A stretch of 64,000 nucleotides of DNA from JADJSS01 sp046329815. Lineage in GTDB: Bacteria > Bacteroidota > Bacteroidia > Chitinophagales > JADIYW01. The stretch spans positions 372,001 to 436,000 of the forward strand of contig JAXLTY010000002.1 of NCBI GenBank assembly GCA_046329815.1, given 5' to 3'. A program made the translations under genes and the position numbers. Below the pieces are notes generated by a model. It was not told the origin of the DNA. It was given only the letters and a program-made list of their open reading frames with translations, and made no database searches. Positions within the stretch are counted from its first letter, which is position 1. Each line of letters begins with the position of its first letter. Of this stretch, positions 46,766 through 55,377 are shown piece by piece.

Positions 46766-47584
46766 TTAATATTGTTCCTTTTCATTCGGAAAATCTTTAT
46801 TTTTCACATCAGCGATATATTGTTGCGTCGCTTTTTTAATATCATCATATAAATGAAGATACTGACGTAAAAAACGTGGTTTGAATTCGTGCGTAATGCC
46901 AAGCATGTCATGTGTCACCAATACTTGTCCGTCAACGTGCGGACCGGCGCCGATACCAATCACAGGAATAGAAATACTTTCAGAAACAGTTTTCGCCAAC
47001 GATGCTGGAATTTTTTCCAAAACCAATCCAAAGCAACCGATACTTTCTAAGTATTTTGCATCTTCAATTAAACGTTCTGCTTCTTCTTCTTCTTTAGCTC
47101 GTACGGAATACGTACCGAATTTATAGATAGATTGTGGTGTCAAACCTAAGTGACCCATTACCGGAATACCTGCTGTTAAAATACGTATGATCGATTCGCC
47201 GATTTCTTTTCCGCCTTCCAGTTTTACACCGTGTCCGCCGGTTTCTTTCATTACGCGAATAGCTGCGTTCAGTGCTTCCAATGAATTTCCCTGATAAGAA
47301 CCAAATGGCAAATCAACCACTACAAAACAACGTTTGATAGCACGCACCACACTTTGCGCATGATAGATCATTTGATCTAAAGTAATTGGTAAAGTCGTTT
47401 CGTGACCAGCCATTACATTGGATGCTGAATCACCCACTAAAATAATATCGATGCCTGCATCGTCGAGAATTTTTGCCATCGAAAAATCATAACCGGTCAG
47501 CATGGAAATTTTCTCGCCACGCTCTTTCATTTCTTTCAGTTTATGCGTTGTTACTCGCTTAATTTCAGATTGTGCTGCAGACAT
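46766..47584 (-). CDS. panB: 3-methyl-2-oxobutanoate hydroxymethyltransferase
   Basis: 272 aa. Makes ketopantoate from alpha-ketoisovalerate with methylene-tetrahydrofolate, the first committed step to pantothenate and CoA. Motifs: MLTGYDFSMAKILDDAGID, VGDSASNVMAGHETTLP (metal Asp), HLGLTPQS, IGIGAGPHVDGQVLVTHD. Normal length. Divergent from folC, which feeds the same folate pool. Confidence 0.95.
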   Translation of the reverse strand: MSAAQSEIKRVTTHKLKEMKERGEKISMLTGYDFSMAKILDDAGIDIILVGDSASNVMAGHETTLPITLDQMIYHAQSVVRAIKRCFVVVDLPFGSYQGNSLEALNAAIRVMKETGGHGVKLEGGKEIGESIIRILTAGIPVMGHLGLTPQSIYKFGTYSVRAKEEEEAERLIEDAKYLESIGCFGLVLEKIPASLAKTVSESISIPVIGIGAGPHVDGQVLVTHDMLGITHEFKPRFLRQYLHLYDDIKKATQQYIADVKNKDFPNEKEQY

Positions 47585-47654
47585 GTTTTTTTTGTTTTGT
47601 AGAATACGAAGTTACTAATAACTTTAAATAATTGAGTTACTTCTATGTTATATA

Positions 47655-47687
47655 AACCATCTGACGGCTTAATGCCATCAGATGGTT
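47655..47687. other. Strong hairpin in the panB-folC divergent region
   Basis: AACCATCTGA (47655-47664) pairs exactly with 47678-47687, with an inner GGC/GCC extension after one mismatch. There is no T-run and the genes diverge, so it is not a terminator. It covers the expected -33 region of the folC promoter and could be an operator or a transposed palindrome. Confidence 0.55.
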
Positions 47688-47698
47688 ATAATTATTTG

Positions 47699-47706
47699 TA
47701 AATTTG
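47699..47706 (+). promoter_or_regulatory. -7 box for folC with almost no leader
   Basis: TAAATTTG, full TAnnTTTG match, ending five bases before the folC ATG at 47711. The predicted start site is about two bases before the ATG. Confidence 0.5.
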
Positions 47707-47710
47707 ACCG

Positions 47711-48997
47711 ATGAATTATTCGGAAACGCTTGACTATTTATACAACAAGTTGCCCATGTTTTCGCGCATCGGTGAACAGGCAATAAAAAAAGATCTGACG
47801 AACACGATTGCCTTATGTAATTATCTGAATAATCCGCAAGATAAGTTTAAATCAATACACATAGCAGGAACGAATGGTAAAGGATCTGTATCGCATATTT
47901 TAGCATCGGTTTTACAAGAGCAAGGTTATAAAGTTGGTTTATATACATCACCACATTTAAAAGATTTTCGCGAACGCATAAAAATAAACGGCGAAAAGTG
48001 TTCTGAAGCATTTGTGATTGATTTTACAAAAAAAATACAATTAAAAATAGATGAAATACAACCATCATTTTTTGAAATAACGGTGGCGATGGCTTTCGAT
48101 TATTTTGCGCAGCAACAGGTTGATTTTGCAGTGATAGAAACCGGACTTGGTGGCCGGCTCGATTCAACTAATGTAATTACACCTGTTCTTTCCGTTATTA
48201 CCAATATTAGTTACGATCATCAGCATTTATTAGGAAATACACTGGAAAAAATTGCAACAGAAAAAGCAGGAATTATTAAATTCAAAGTTCCGGTTGTGAT
48301 TGGTAAAAAAGATGCAGCAACTGAAAATGTTTTTTTACAAAAAGCATATAAAGAAGATGCATTGGTTTATTTTGTTGAAGATTATTTTCAATCGAAAGAA
48401 ATTATAAAAAAAGAAAGAACAACTACATTCTGTTTCCAAAATATTTTTACTAAAACAGACTTTGCAATAGATTCTGATTTGCGAGCCAGTTATCAGCAAG
48501 AAAATATTGCAACAGTATTGTCTGCAATCGCAATTCTTAGATCTTATGATTACCAAATATCAGGTGTAAGTATGATAAATGGATTTTTGAATGTTGTAAA
48601 AAATACTAATTTTATTGGTCGCTGGCAACAACTGGATGCTAAACCGAACATCATTGCAGATGTTGGTCATAACGAAGCAGGTGTTGAGAAAATAAAGGAA
48701 CAACTCGCAAATGAAAAATTCAAAAAATTACATATTATTTATGGTGCTGTAAAAGATAAAGACATTAGTGCAATATTAAAATTGTTGCCAAAAGAAGCTG
48801 TTTATTACTTTACAGAACCGCCATTGCCACGCAAACTGGAAGTAGAAAAATTAGTTGAAATGGCAAAAGCGCATCAACTCAATGGAAACAGTTATACTGA
48901 TCCGAAATTAGCATTAGATACAGCAAAACAAAATGCTGAACCTGAAGATTTAATCTTAATAACAGGTAGTTTTTTTGTGGTTGCTGAAGTACTATAA
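47711..48997 (+). CDS. folC: Folylpolyglutamate synthase / dihydrofolate synthase
   Basis: 428 aa. Mur-ligase-like enzyme that adds glutamate to dihydropteroate and folates. HIAGTNGKGSVSHILAS is the P-loop, YTSPHLKDFRERI the folate loop, IETGLGGRLDSTNV the Mg-binding signature, and SYDHQHLLGNT follows. The C-terminal domain contains DVGHNEAG. Normal length. Confidence 0.93.
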   Translation: MNYSETLDYLYNKLPMFSRIGEQAIKKDLTNTIALCNYLNNPQDKFKSIHIAGTNGKGSVSHILASVLQEQGYKVGLYTSPHLKDFRERIKINGEKCSEAFVIDFTKKIQLKIDEIQPSFFEITVAMAFDYFAQQQVDFAVIETGLGGRLDSTNVITPVLSVITNISYDHQHLLGNTLEKIATEKAGIIKFKVPVVIGKKDAATENVFLQKAYKEDALVYFVEDYFQSKEIIKKERTTTFCFQNIFTKTDFAIDSDLRASYQQENIATVLSAIAILRSYDYQISGVSMINGFLNVVKNTNFIGRWQQLDAKPNIIADVGHNEAGVEKIKEQLANEKFKKLHIIYGAVKDKDISAILKLLPKEAVYYFTEPPLPRKLEVEKLVEMAKAHQLNGNSYTDPKLALDTAKQNAEPEDLILITGSFFVVAEVL

Positions 48998-49074
48998 ATT
49001 TATTTTTCAAAAAAAATGAAATTTAATTTGGATATAAGATTTTTTTCTGTTTAATTGTGCCTGAATATGTAAAT

Positions 49075-49467
49075 ATGGCAAAGAAAATTCCTTTTACTGT
49101 AGAACGAGTGTTTAAATCTTCGCCTGCAATTTTGTACAACTTCTTAACTACACCTTCCGGTTTGGTGCAATGGTTTGCCGATTATGTTGACTTAGATCCA
49201 AATGGCGAAGTATTCACGTTTGAGTGGAACGGCGAAGAACAGATCGCAGAAGTACTGGTGTATGAAGAAGAAGAATTTATCAAATTGCGTTGGGAAGATG
49301 AAGAAGACGATAAAGCATTTTTTGAATACAGGATTAAAGTAACAGACATCACTAAAGAAACGATATTGACAGTAACAGATTTCGCATACAAGGAAGATGT
49401 CGATTCATCGAAAGAACTTTGGAGAAGCCAGTTGAATGATTTAGCAAAAGCGTTAGGAAACGGCTAA
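49075..49467 (+). CDS. START-like (SRPBCC/AHSA1-type) domain protein
   Basis: 130 aa from the ATG at 49075 (an in-frame GTG lies six codons upstream; MAKKIPFTVERVF is the more natural start). FKSSPAILYNFLTTPSGLVQWFADYVDL and the acidic EEEEFIKLRWEDEEDD region are typical of a small Bacteroidota START-like family with a hydrophobic ligand pocket. Ligand unknown. Confidence 0.8.
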   Translation: MAKKIPFTVERVFKSSPAILYNFLTTPSGLVQWFADYVDLDPNGEVFTFEWNGEEQIAEVLVYEEEEFIKLRWEDEEDDKAFFEYRIKVTDITKETILTVTDFAYKEDVDSSKELWRSQLNDLAKALGNG

Positions 49468-49484
49468 TTATTATCCGTAAATTT

Positions 49485-49513
49485 AAAAAGCTGATACATT
49501 GTATCAGCTTTTT
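49485..49513 (+). terminator. Terminator after the START-like gene
   Basis: AAAAAGCTGATAC pairs with GTATCAGCTTTTT around a three-base loop (49498-49500), followed by more T. Confidence 0.9.
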
Positions 49514-49656
49514 TTTTGCTTGTCGCTTGCTTTTAGTCAGCTAATTCAATATAATCTGTGAATACATTTTAACTCTTGGCTTTACTTTTTTTATTATCAT
49601 TTCGAACGCTATAAATTAGTGATAGAAAAATGAACAGGAACGTCAGTATAAAAACC

Positions 49657-49664
49657 TACATTTG
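49657..49664 (+). promoter_or_regulatory. -7 box upstream of the nucleoid-associated protein gene
   Basis: TACATTTG, full TAnnTTTG match, about 25 bases before the ATG at 49689. Confidence 0.5.
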
Positions 49665-49688
49665 TGCATATAATCATCTAGATAACTC

Positions 49689-50735
49689 ATGACAATTGTA
49701 GATTTTACCGAAGTTAAACTCAGTCAACTGATTACACATCATGTAGGCAATAAATCAAAAGATGAAAGAATGGTTCTTTCCAGTGAACTGACGACAATAG
49801 AAAAAGATACCGATGATTTTTTGTTGAAATATTTTCTCGCACCGGTAAAACCGGAAGAATTTTTTTCTTTTACACATACTGTAAAACTAGATCAAAATGA
49901 TATTTATACTTTAGCAAGATCCATATTTTCTAATCCTAAATTATTTATCGCAGAATCTCAAAACATAGCAAAGCTGTTATACGAACATTCCACACATCCG
50001 AAAATAAAAGAAGGTGAATTGAATATTGCTTATTTCACAAACATCTTTTTTGAAAATGAAACAGTTGATGCGATTGGTATCTTTAAATCAGAAACGGATG
50101 TGCCGTATTTAAAAATGAAAAATCAAAAATTCAAATTCAGTATCAATCATGATTACGGTTTTGAATTAAAAGGCATGGATAAAGGATGTGTGATTTTTAA
50201 TACCGAACAGGAAGATGGCTATCGTGTATTGATCGTTGATAATACAAATCGCGCGGTGGACACACAGTATTGGATGGATGATTTTTTACAGGTAAAGCAA
50301 GTATCAGACGATTATCATTTGACGAACCAGTTTTTAGGTATTGCCAAGAATTTTGTAACACAAAAATTCTCAGAAGAGTTTGAAGTAAGCAAAGCCGACC
50401 AGATCGATATGTTGAATCGCTCAGTAGAATATTTCAAGTCGCATGAAAGTTTCGACAAGCAGGATTTTGAAAAAACAGTTTTTCAGGATAATGAAGTGAT
50501 CCAATCGTTTAGAAAATTTGATGAAGATTATCGCCAGGAAAACGAACTGGAAGCAAACGATAATTTCGATATTTCGATTCCTGCAGTAAAGAAGCAGGCA
50601 CGCGTGTTCAAAAGTGTGTTGAAACTCGATAAGAACTTTCACATCTATATTCACGGAGCCGGTGACTTGATTGAGCGAGGCGTTGATGAAGATGGCCGCA
50701 AGTTTTACAAGATTTACTATAAAGAAGAATCATAA
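49689..50735 (+). CDS. Nucleoid-associated protein, NdpA/YejK family
   Basis: 348 aa. Family marks: ITHHVGNKSKDERMVLS at the N-terminus, AYFTNIFFENETVDAIGIFKSE and DNTNRAVDTQYWMDDFLQV in the middle, and a C-terminal segment ending IHIYIHGAGDLIERG-like text. The E. coli homologue (YejK) is a 37-kDa nucleoid-associated protein. Precise role unknown. Followed after 17 bases by a GNAT gene. Confidence 0.85.
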   Translation: MTIVDFTEVKLSQLITHHVGNKSKDERMVLSSELTTIEKDTDDFLLKYFLAPVKPEEFFSFTHTVKLDQNDIYTLARSIFSNPKLFIAESQNIAKLLYEHSTHPKIKEGELNIAYFTNIFFENETVDAIGIFKSETDVPYLKMKNQKFKFSINHDYGFELKGMDKGCVIFNTEQEDGYRVLIVDNTNRAVDTQYWMDDFLQVKQVSDDYHLTNQFLGIAKNFVTQKFSEEFEVSKADQIDMLNRSVEYFKSHESFDKQDFEKTVFQDNEVIQSFRKFDEDYRQENELEANDNFDISIPAVKKQARVFKSVLKLDKNFHIYIHGAGDLIERGVDEDGRKFYKIYYKEES

Positions 50736-50752
50736 TACAAGCAACAAGCAAC

Positions 50753-51295
50753 ATGAAAATATTAGCAGAAACAGAACGGTTGATTTTAAGAGAAGTAGAA
50801 TATATCGACCAGAATGATTTGTTCGAGATGGATTCCGATCCTGATGTCCATCGTTACATTGAAAATAAACCGATAACATCTGTTGATGAAATCAAAAAAG
50901 TAATTGATATGCTGAAAAAGCAATACACTGAAAATGGCATCGCACGCTGGGCAGTAGTGGACAAAGTGTCAAACGAATGCATCGGCTGGGCAGGACTCAA
51001 ATACTTTAAACAACCGGTGAACAATCACAACCATTTCTATGAGTTAGGTTATCGGTTTAAGCAAAAACACTGGAATAAAGGTTATGCAACGGAATCTTCC
51101 ATTGCAGTGTTGAATTATGGCTTTAAACACTTGGATATAGATAGCATCTATGCTATGACGGACCCGGAAAATGCAAATTCAAAAAAAGTATTGAATAAAT
51201 TGGGTTTTGATCATTCCGGAATTTTTGATTACGATGGTCATCCTGCAGACTGGTTTGAACTGCAAAGAACAGTCTGGGAAAACCGAACAAAATAA
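50753..51295 (+). CDS. GNAT N-acetyltransferase
   Basis: 180 aa, RimJ/RimL-like. TERLILREVEYIDQNDLFEM at the start, YELGYRFKQKHWNKGYATESS as the acetyl-CoA loop (Q-x-x-x-G-Y-A), and DPENANSKKVLNKLGFDHSG at the end. Target unknown. Probably cotranscribed with the nucleoid-associated protein gene. Confidence 0.82.
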   Translation: MKILAETERLILREVEYIDQNDLFEMDSDPDVHRYIENKPITSVDEIKKVIDMLKKQYTENGIARWAVVDKVSNECIGWAGLKYFKQPVNNHNHFYELGYRFKQKHWNKGYATESSIAVLNYGFKHLDIDSIYAMTDPENANSKKVLNKLGFDHSGIFDYDGHPADWFELQRTVWENRTK

Positions 51296-51444
51296 GTCAA
51301 ATATGAGTCCATATTTAGATGGTCAGAACTTAACTTAAATCAAGAAACTGCGTTTTTAACATAATGTGGGTTTTTATGAGATAATAATACTAAGCAAGTG
51401 CGTTATACTTGTATTCGTAAACAACAATAACATAACCCAAACTT

Positions 51445-52011
51445 ATGAACTCTAAATTAAGCGCAACGATGCTGCTGCTAAGTATGTCTGTATTATCGTA
51501 CGGACAGCAGATCAAAATTGCAGATTTCCTTAAATTACGCAACAGCACACAAACAATCGTTGAAACAACACTAAGTACATTCGATATTCAGCTCTATGAC
51601 ACATACGAACTGAATAACGACAAAACACAACTCAGTTTTCGCAGTACTTTGGAAACACCTTCTGTTTTCACTATGATCGATTTCCTTTATTTGCAGGATG
51701 CTGAATGGAACAATCGTCTTTCTTTCCAGACTGCAGAAACGAATCTGGTAAAAAAATATCTCGAAGAAATGAAAACGCTTGGTTATAAATTCGTCAACAA
51801 AAAGATAGTGGACAGAAGAATTTATGATGTTTATTCAGATGGCAAAAACACCATCGAACTTATCCGTTCACAAATCAAAAGTGATTTGCTGGCGAAGAAA
51901 TATTACATCTTTGCATTCTATAATGCTGACGAATATAAATATGCATTTGCTGCAGAAAACAAAACCTGCAGTGTACAGCCATCCAAAAAGAATAGTATGT
52001 TCGATAATTAA
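51445..52011 (+). CDS. Secreted protein of unknown function, 188 aa
   Basis: Signal peptide 1-21 (ends SVLSYGQ). The mature part looks like an alpha/beta domain with a Tyr-rich end. No family recognised. A TATACTTG box (51404-51411, one mismatch) precedes it, so it is probably transcribed alone. Confidence 0.6.
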   Translation: MNSKLSATMLLLSMSVLSYGQQIKIADFLKLRNSTQTIVETTLSTFDIQLYDTYELNNDKTQLSFRSTLETPSVFTMIDFLYLQDAEWNNRLSFQTAETNLVKKYLEEMKTLGYKFVNKKIVDRRIYDVYSDGKNTIELIRSQIKSDLLAKKYYIFAFYNADEYKYAFAAENKTCSVQPSKKNSMFDN

Positions 52012-52017
52012 TTTTGT

Positions 52018-52073
52018 GTCATACTGAGTTTATCGAAGTATGAGTTTATTGAAGTATGCGTGTATCGAAGTAT
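52018..52073. repeat. Three tandem 16-bp units of a dispersed-type repeat
   Basis: After GTCATACT come three adjoining 16-bp units, 52026-52041, 52042-52057 and 52058-52073, each ending (T/C)GAAGTAT and differing at a few positions. They share GTCAT-CTGAG...CGAAG-AT with 31938-31967 on the other strand. The rest of the 52012-52267 gap holds only a promoter box. Confidence 0.65.
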
Positions 52074-52219
52074 CCATGCTGCTCGTATTTGCGAAGTAGG
52101 CAGTTTCCTTTTTTATTTAAAGCAGGCATGTAATCCGACATCTATTGTTCAGCTAAAGTATAAATAATAAATACTGCATGTTCATTTATCTTCCTGCTTC
52201 ACAAATCCGTATCTTTTTC

Positions 52220-52227
52220 TATATTTG
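52220..52227 (+). promoter_or_regulatory. -7 box for the NTF2-GNAT-nitrilase operon
   Basis: TATATTTG, full TAnnTTTG match, 40 bases before the ATG at 52268. It supports the start at 52268, since the longer frame from 52178 would begin upstream of the transcript. Confidence 0.55.
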
Positions 52228-52267
52228 GTGTTATTCAATAATTAATACAACAGCAAAAAACATCATT

Positions 52268-52675
52268 ATGGCAGCTACTACCGCATTGGAAACTGTACAA
52301 CAATACTATCAATATTTCAACGAACGCAACTGGCAAGGCATGCTTTCCTTGTTGGATGAACAGATACGCCACGAACCTAACCAAGGCGAGCCGCGAATCG
52401 GCAAAGAAAAATTCAGTGAGTTCATGAAAGCTATGGACGATGCTTATGAAGAAACACTAACCGATATCACACTCTTTGCAGAACCTGCAGGTAACAGGAT
52501 TGCCGCCGAGTTTGTAGTTAATGGTATTTATAAAAAAGGCGAAGCAGGTTTCCCGGAAGCACACGGACAAACCTATGTGCTGCCTGCCGCTGCATTCCTC
52601 GAAGTGAAAGACGGTAAGATAACGCGTGTAACTACTTATTATAATTTAGAACTGTGGATCAAGCTGGTTTCCTGA
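52268..52675 (+). CDS. SnoaL/NTF2-like small protein
   Basis: 135 aa from the ATG at 52268. ALETVQQYYQYFNERNWQGMLSLLDEQIRHEPNQ is the classic opening helix set of SnoaL-like NTF2-fold proteins, with YVLPAAAFLEVKDGKITRVTTYYNL at the end. Ketosteroid-isomerase-like pocket; it may be an isomerase, cyclase or binding protein. It leads an operon with a GNAT (12 bases on) and a nitrilase (13 bases on). Confidence 0.85.
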   Translation: MAATTALETVQQYYQYFNERNWQGMLSLLDEQIRHEPNQGEPRIGKEKFSEFMKAMDDAYEETLTDITLFAEPAGNRIAAEFVVNGIYKKGEAGFPEAHGQTYVLPAAAFLEVKDGKITRVTTYYNLELWIKLVS

Positions 52676-52687
52676 TATCGTTTTTCT

Positions 52688-53281
52688 ATGTACACATTTA
52701 ATTTTGTTTGGAAAAAAGGAAAAGAGATACTTACTGTTGCCGATGATTTCGCACAGTTGCGCATCAGTGTGTTCCGTGAATTTCCGTATTTGTATGACGG
52801 CTCTGTGGAATATGAAAAAGAATACATACAAACCTATTCCAATGCAAAAGATGCCTTGTTGTTTGCTGTGTATAAAAATGCTCAGATGATAGGCGCTACC
52901 ACCTGTATTCCATTGAAAGAAGAAACGGAAGAAGTAAAAGAACCATTCATAAAAGCAGGTTTTGATGTAGATACTATTTTCTATTTTGGTGAGAGCTTGA
53001 TACTAAAAGAATATCGTGGCTTGGGTTTCGGTCATCGTTTTTTTGATGAACGTGAAGCGCATGCAAAAAGCTTCGGCAGGTATAACACAACTGCTTTTTG
53101 TGCTGTAAACAGGGAAGACGATCATCCGTTAAAACCCAATGATTACAGGACGAATGATGCATTTTGGGTAAAACGCGGTTATCAGAAAAGTATAGATTTA
53201 ATCTGTCGTATGGAATGGCTGGACATACAACAATCTGTGCCTACATATAAAGAACTTACATTTTGGACCAAAGAAATATAA
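52688..53281 (+). CDS. GNAT N-acetyltransferase, nitrilase-linked
   Basis: 197 aa. DFAQLRISVFREFPYLYDGS and YFGESLILKEYRGLGFGHRFFDEREAHA (acetyl-CoA loop RGLGFG) mark a GNAT. In Bacillus YhcX and relatives the same type of GNAT is fused to a nitrilase domain; here it is a separate gene directly before the nitrilase, which supports a joint reaction. Substrate unknown. Confidence 0.82.
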   Translation: MYTFNFVWKKGKEILTVADDFAQLRISVFREFPYLYDGSVEYEKEYIQTYSNAKDALLFAVYKNAQMIGATTCIPLKEETEEVKEPFIKAGFDVDTIFYFGESLILKEYRGLGFGHRFFDEREAHAKSFGRYNTTAFCAVNREDDHPLKPNDYRTNDAFWVKRGYQKSIDLICRMEWLDIQQSVPTYKELTFWTKEI

Positions 53282-53294
53282 AGAAAAACAAAAA

Positions 53295-54188
53295 ATGAAA
53301 ATTGCTGCAGCACAATATCCGATTACCTGTCATTCTGCATTATATGACTGGAAACTGCATACGGAAAACTGGATACGCACAGCAGCAGAACAAGGTGCGC
53401 AATTACTCTTGTTTCCTGAATACGGTGCTATGGAATTGGTCAGCATTTTCCCGACAGAAATTCAACAGGATTTACACCAGCAAATATTAGAATTACAAAA
53501 TATTTACAACGATGTGTGCACGTTCTTTGAGAACATGGCAATCAAATATGGTGTCATAATCGTAGCGCCGAGTTTTCCGGTTAAACAGGATGACCAAATT
53601 TATAACAGGGTAAATGTTTTTAGTACAAAAGGACATTGTGGCTATCAGGATAAATTCTTTATGACACGTTTTGAAGACGAAACCTGGCACATACATTCAG
53701 CGCCAAAAGTGTTGACTGTATTTGAAACAGATTCCATAAAATTCGGTATTCAGATTTGTTATGATGTAGAGTTTGCTATCGGTTCCAAACTCTTATGCGA
53801 TGCAGGAGCCGAGCTGATACTCGCACCGAGTTGCACAGAAACCATTCGCGGTGCGGCGCGCGTGCATATAGGCGCACGCGCAAGAGCAATGGAAAACCAA
53901 TGTTATACAGTCGTGTCGCAAACAGTAGGCAATGCAGTATGGTCGCCGGCAGTAGATATCAATTATGGGTATGCAGCCGTTTATGCTACACCGGACATGA
54001 ACTTGCCGGAAGAAGGCATAGTAATGCAAGGCACACCACAGCAGGAATGTTGGTTATACAGCGAACTGGACATGACAAAAATAAAGGAAGTGCGTCGCAA
54101 CGGACAAGTATTAAACTATCACAGCCACCAGTCACTGCAATATATATTCAAAGACGAAATCATCGAAATGAAAACAGTAAAGTGTTAG
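53295..54188 (+). CDS. Carbon-nitrogen hydrolase (nitrilase superfamily)
   Basis: 297 aa. Complete Glu-Lys-Cys triad: E42 in FPEYGAMEL, K120 in GYQDKFFMTRFE, C155 in GIQICYDVEF. Likely an amidase or N-carbamoyl/omega-amidase type hydrolase acting in the cytoplasm. Last gene of the three-gene operon. The pairing with GNAT and NTF2-like proteins suggests a small-molecule modification pathway. Confidence 0.88.
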   Translation: MKIAAAQYPITCHSALYDWKLHTENWIRTAAEQGAQLLLFPEYGAMELVSIFPTEIQQDLHQQILELQNIYNDVCTFFENMAIKYGVIIVAPSFPVKQDDQIYNRVNVFSTKGHCGYQDKFFMTRFEDETWHIHSAPKVLTVFETDSIKFGIQICYDVEFAIGSKLLCDAGAELILAPSCTETIRGAARVHIGARARAMENQCYTVVSQTVGNAVWSPAVDINYGYAAVYATPDMNLPEEGIVMQGTPQQECWLYSELDMTKIKEVRRNGQVLNYHSHQSLQYIFKDEIIEMKTVKC

Positions 54189-54215
54189 CAGTTTAACTAC
54201 AAATCTTACAGCAAA

Positions 54216-55181
54216 TTATTTATAAGGACTATTCTTAAACTTGTTAACCACATAAGCAGTCTTGATGTTAACGGAACCATCATTTCCAACCCACGGACCC
54301 ATCAGCCAAAGCACTTCCATGATCTTATATTCCAGCAGTTTTAAAGAAATATCGGAATGCTCAACGGTTTTTAGTTTATCTTTTTCATTGGTGATAATTA
54401 AAAAAGTCACCAAAGGATCTGCATAATTATCTTCAATAGATTTATCTATAGACGTAATTTCATTCGATTGAATTTGCACTTTTACATTAAAATCATTTTG
54501 CAGATACGTGTCCCAAATATCCAGCGGCACTTCCATAAGATTAACATAAATATCATTGCTCAGGACATATCCTTCAACAGGCATCAGCGACGCAGTGTCT
54601 TCTCTTTTTGGATATTGCAGTAAATACCATTCTTCGGTATTGTCATTTTGCATGGCTTCTGCAGGTTTGAAATACGTGCTTCTTCCGGCTTTTTTAGTAT
54701 AGCTTTTGGTATCAAAATTATAAACGAACAATTCTTTCTTTCCTTTCCAGTCATATACATTCCAGACACCAACAGGCACACCATTTGTATAATTGCCGCT
54801 TTTAATAACAACGCCTTTATCGTTATAAAATTTCCAGATTCCGTTTTTACGGCCGTTTACAAATGCACCTTCAAATTTTTTTGAACCATTCGGATTGTAA
54901 AAGTTCACAGTACCGTTCAGAACACCATTCGTATAATTAAAAACCCGGATAAGCGTTCCTTTTTTGCTCCATGATTTCCAGACGCCGTCTTTTTTACCAT
55001 TTACAAACTTTCCTTCTTCCACCGTTTTTTTATTGCAAACACGTTTGTAGTTTCCGTTAAAGACCGGCTCTGCCTGATCAAAATAATCTTCGCATTTACA
55101 ATGCTCCAGTGTTATTTTAGTTTGAGTAAAACCATTTGTAAACAAGAACAAACCGCTCAGTAATAAAAGAAGATGTTTCAT
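54216..55181 (-). CDS. Secreted MORN/YwqK-type repeat protein, 321 aa
   Basis: Signal peptide 1-19. About residues 40-150 hold four MORN-like repeats of the form G-x-(Y/F)-x-N-G-x-x-(D/N)-G-x-W: EGKFVNGKKDGVWKSW, FNYTNGVLNGTVNFY, EGAFVNGRKNGIWKFY, GNYTNGVPVGVWNVY. The C-terminal half is of unknown fold. Such repeats are common in Bacteroidota secreted proteins and in YwqK-like antitoxin-annotated proteins; no toxin is adjacent. Confidence 0.75.
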   Translation of the reverse strand: MKHLLLLLSGLFLFTNGFTQTKITLEHCKCEDYFDQAEPVFNGNYKRVCNKKTVEEGKFVNGKKDGVWKSWSKKGTLIRVFNYTNGVLNGTVNFYNPNGSKKFEGAFVNGRKNGIWKFYNDKGVVIKSGNYTNGVPVGVWNVYDWKGKKELFVYNFDTKSYTKKAGRSTYFKPAEAMQNDNTEEWYLLQYPKREDTASLMPVEGYVLSNDIYVNLMEVPLDIWDTYLQNDFNVKVQIQSNEITSIDKSIEDNYADPLVTFLIITNEKDKLKTVEHSDISLKLLEYKIMEVLWLMGPWVGNDGSVNIKTAYVVNKFKNSPYK

Positions 55182-55281
55182 ATACTATTTTTAGATGCGT
55201 TCAAATATACTGCTATATTTTGAATACACTTGCTTTTAAAATAATTGACCATAATTGCGAACGTAGTGGAGCAATCTCAAT

Positions 55282-55314
55282 ACCTCTGACAGGGTTTCAA
55301 ACCCTGTCAGAGGT
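55282..55314. repeat. 33-bp near-perfect palindrome (REP-like)
   Basis: ACCTCTGACAGGGTTT (55282-55297), one C, then its exact 16-base complement (55299-55314). It has no T-run and sits between the starts and ends of unrelated genes. It looks like a dispersed palindromic element. Confidence 0.8.
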
Positions 55315-55329
55315 AAAACAATCTCAAAT

Positions 55330-55360
55330 AAAAATGCCGTACAATAGTACGGCATTTTTT
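55330..55360 (-). terminator. Terminator for the 234-aa gene
   Basis: AAAAATGCCGTAC (55330-55342) pairs with its complement (55347-55359) over an AATA loop; T-runs exist on both strands. It lies 18 bases from the gene's stop. Confidence 0.85.
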
Positions 55361-55377
55361 TAATGTTGGTTAGTAAT

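Noticed and set aside
53795..54196. 133-aa plus-strand ORF inside the nitrilase gene
   Set aside because: Arg/His-rich shadow frame of the nitrilase; the nitrilase frame holds the Glu-Lys-Cys triad.
54216..55181. YwqK-type antitoxin assignment for the MORN-like protein
   Set aside because: The protein has a signal peptide and no adjacent toxin gene; MORN-like repeats alone do not show antitoxin function.
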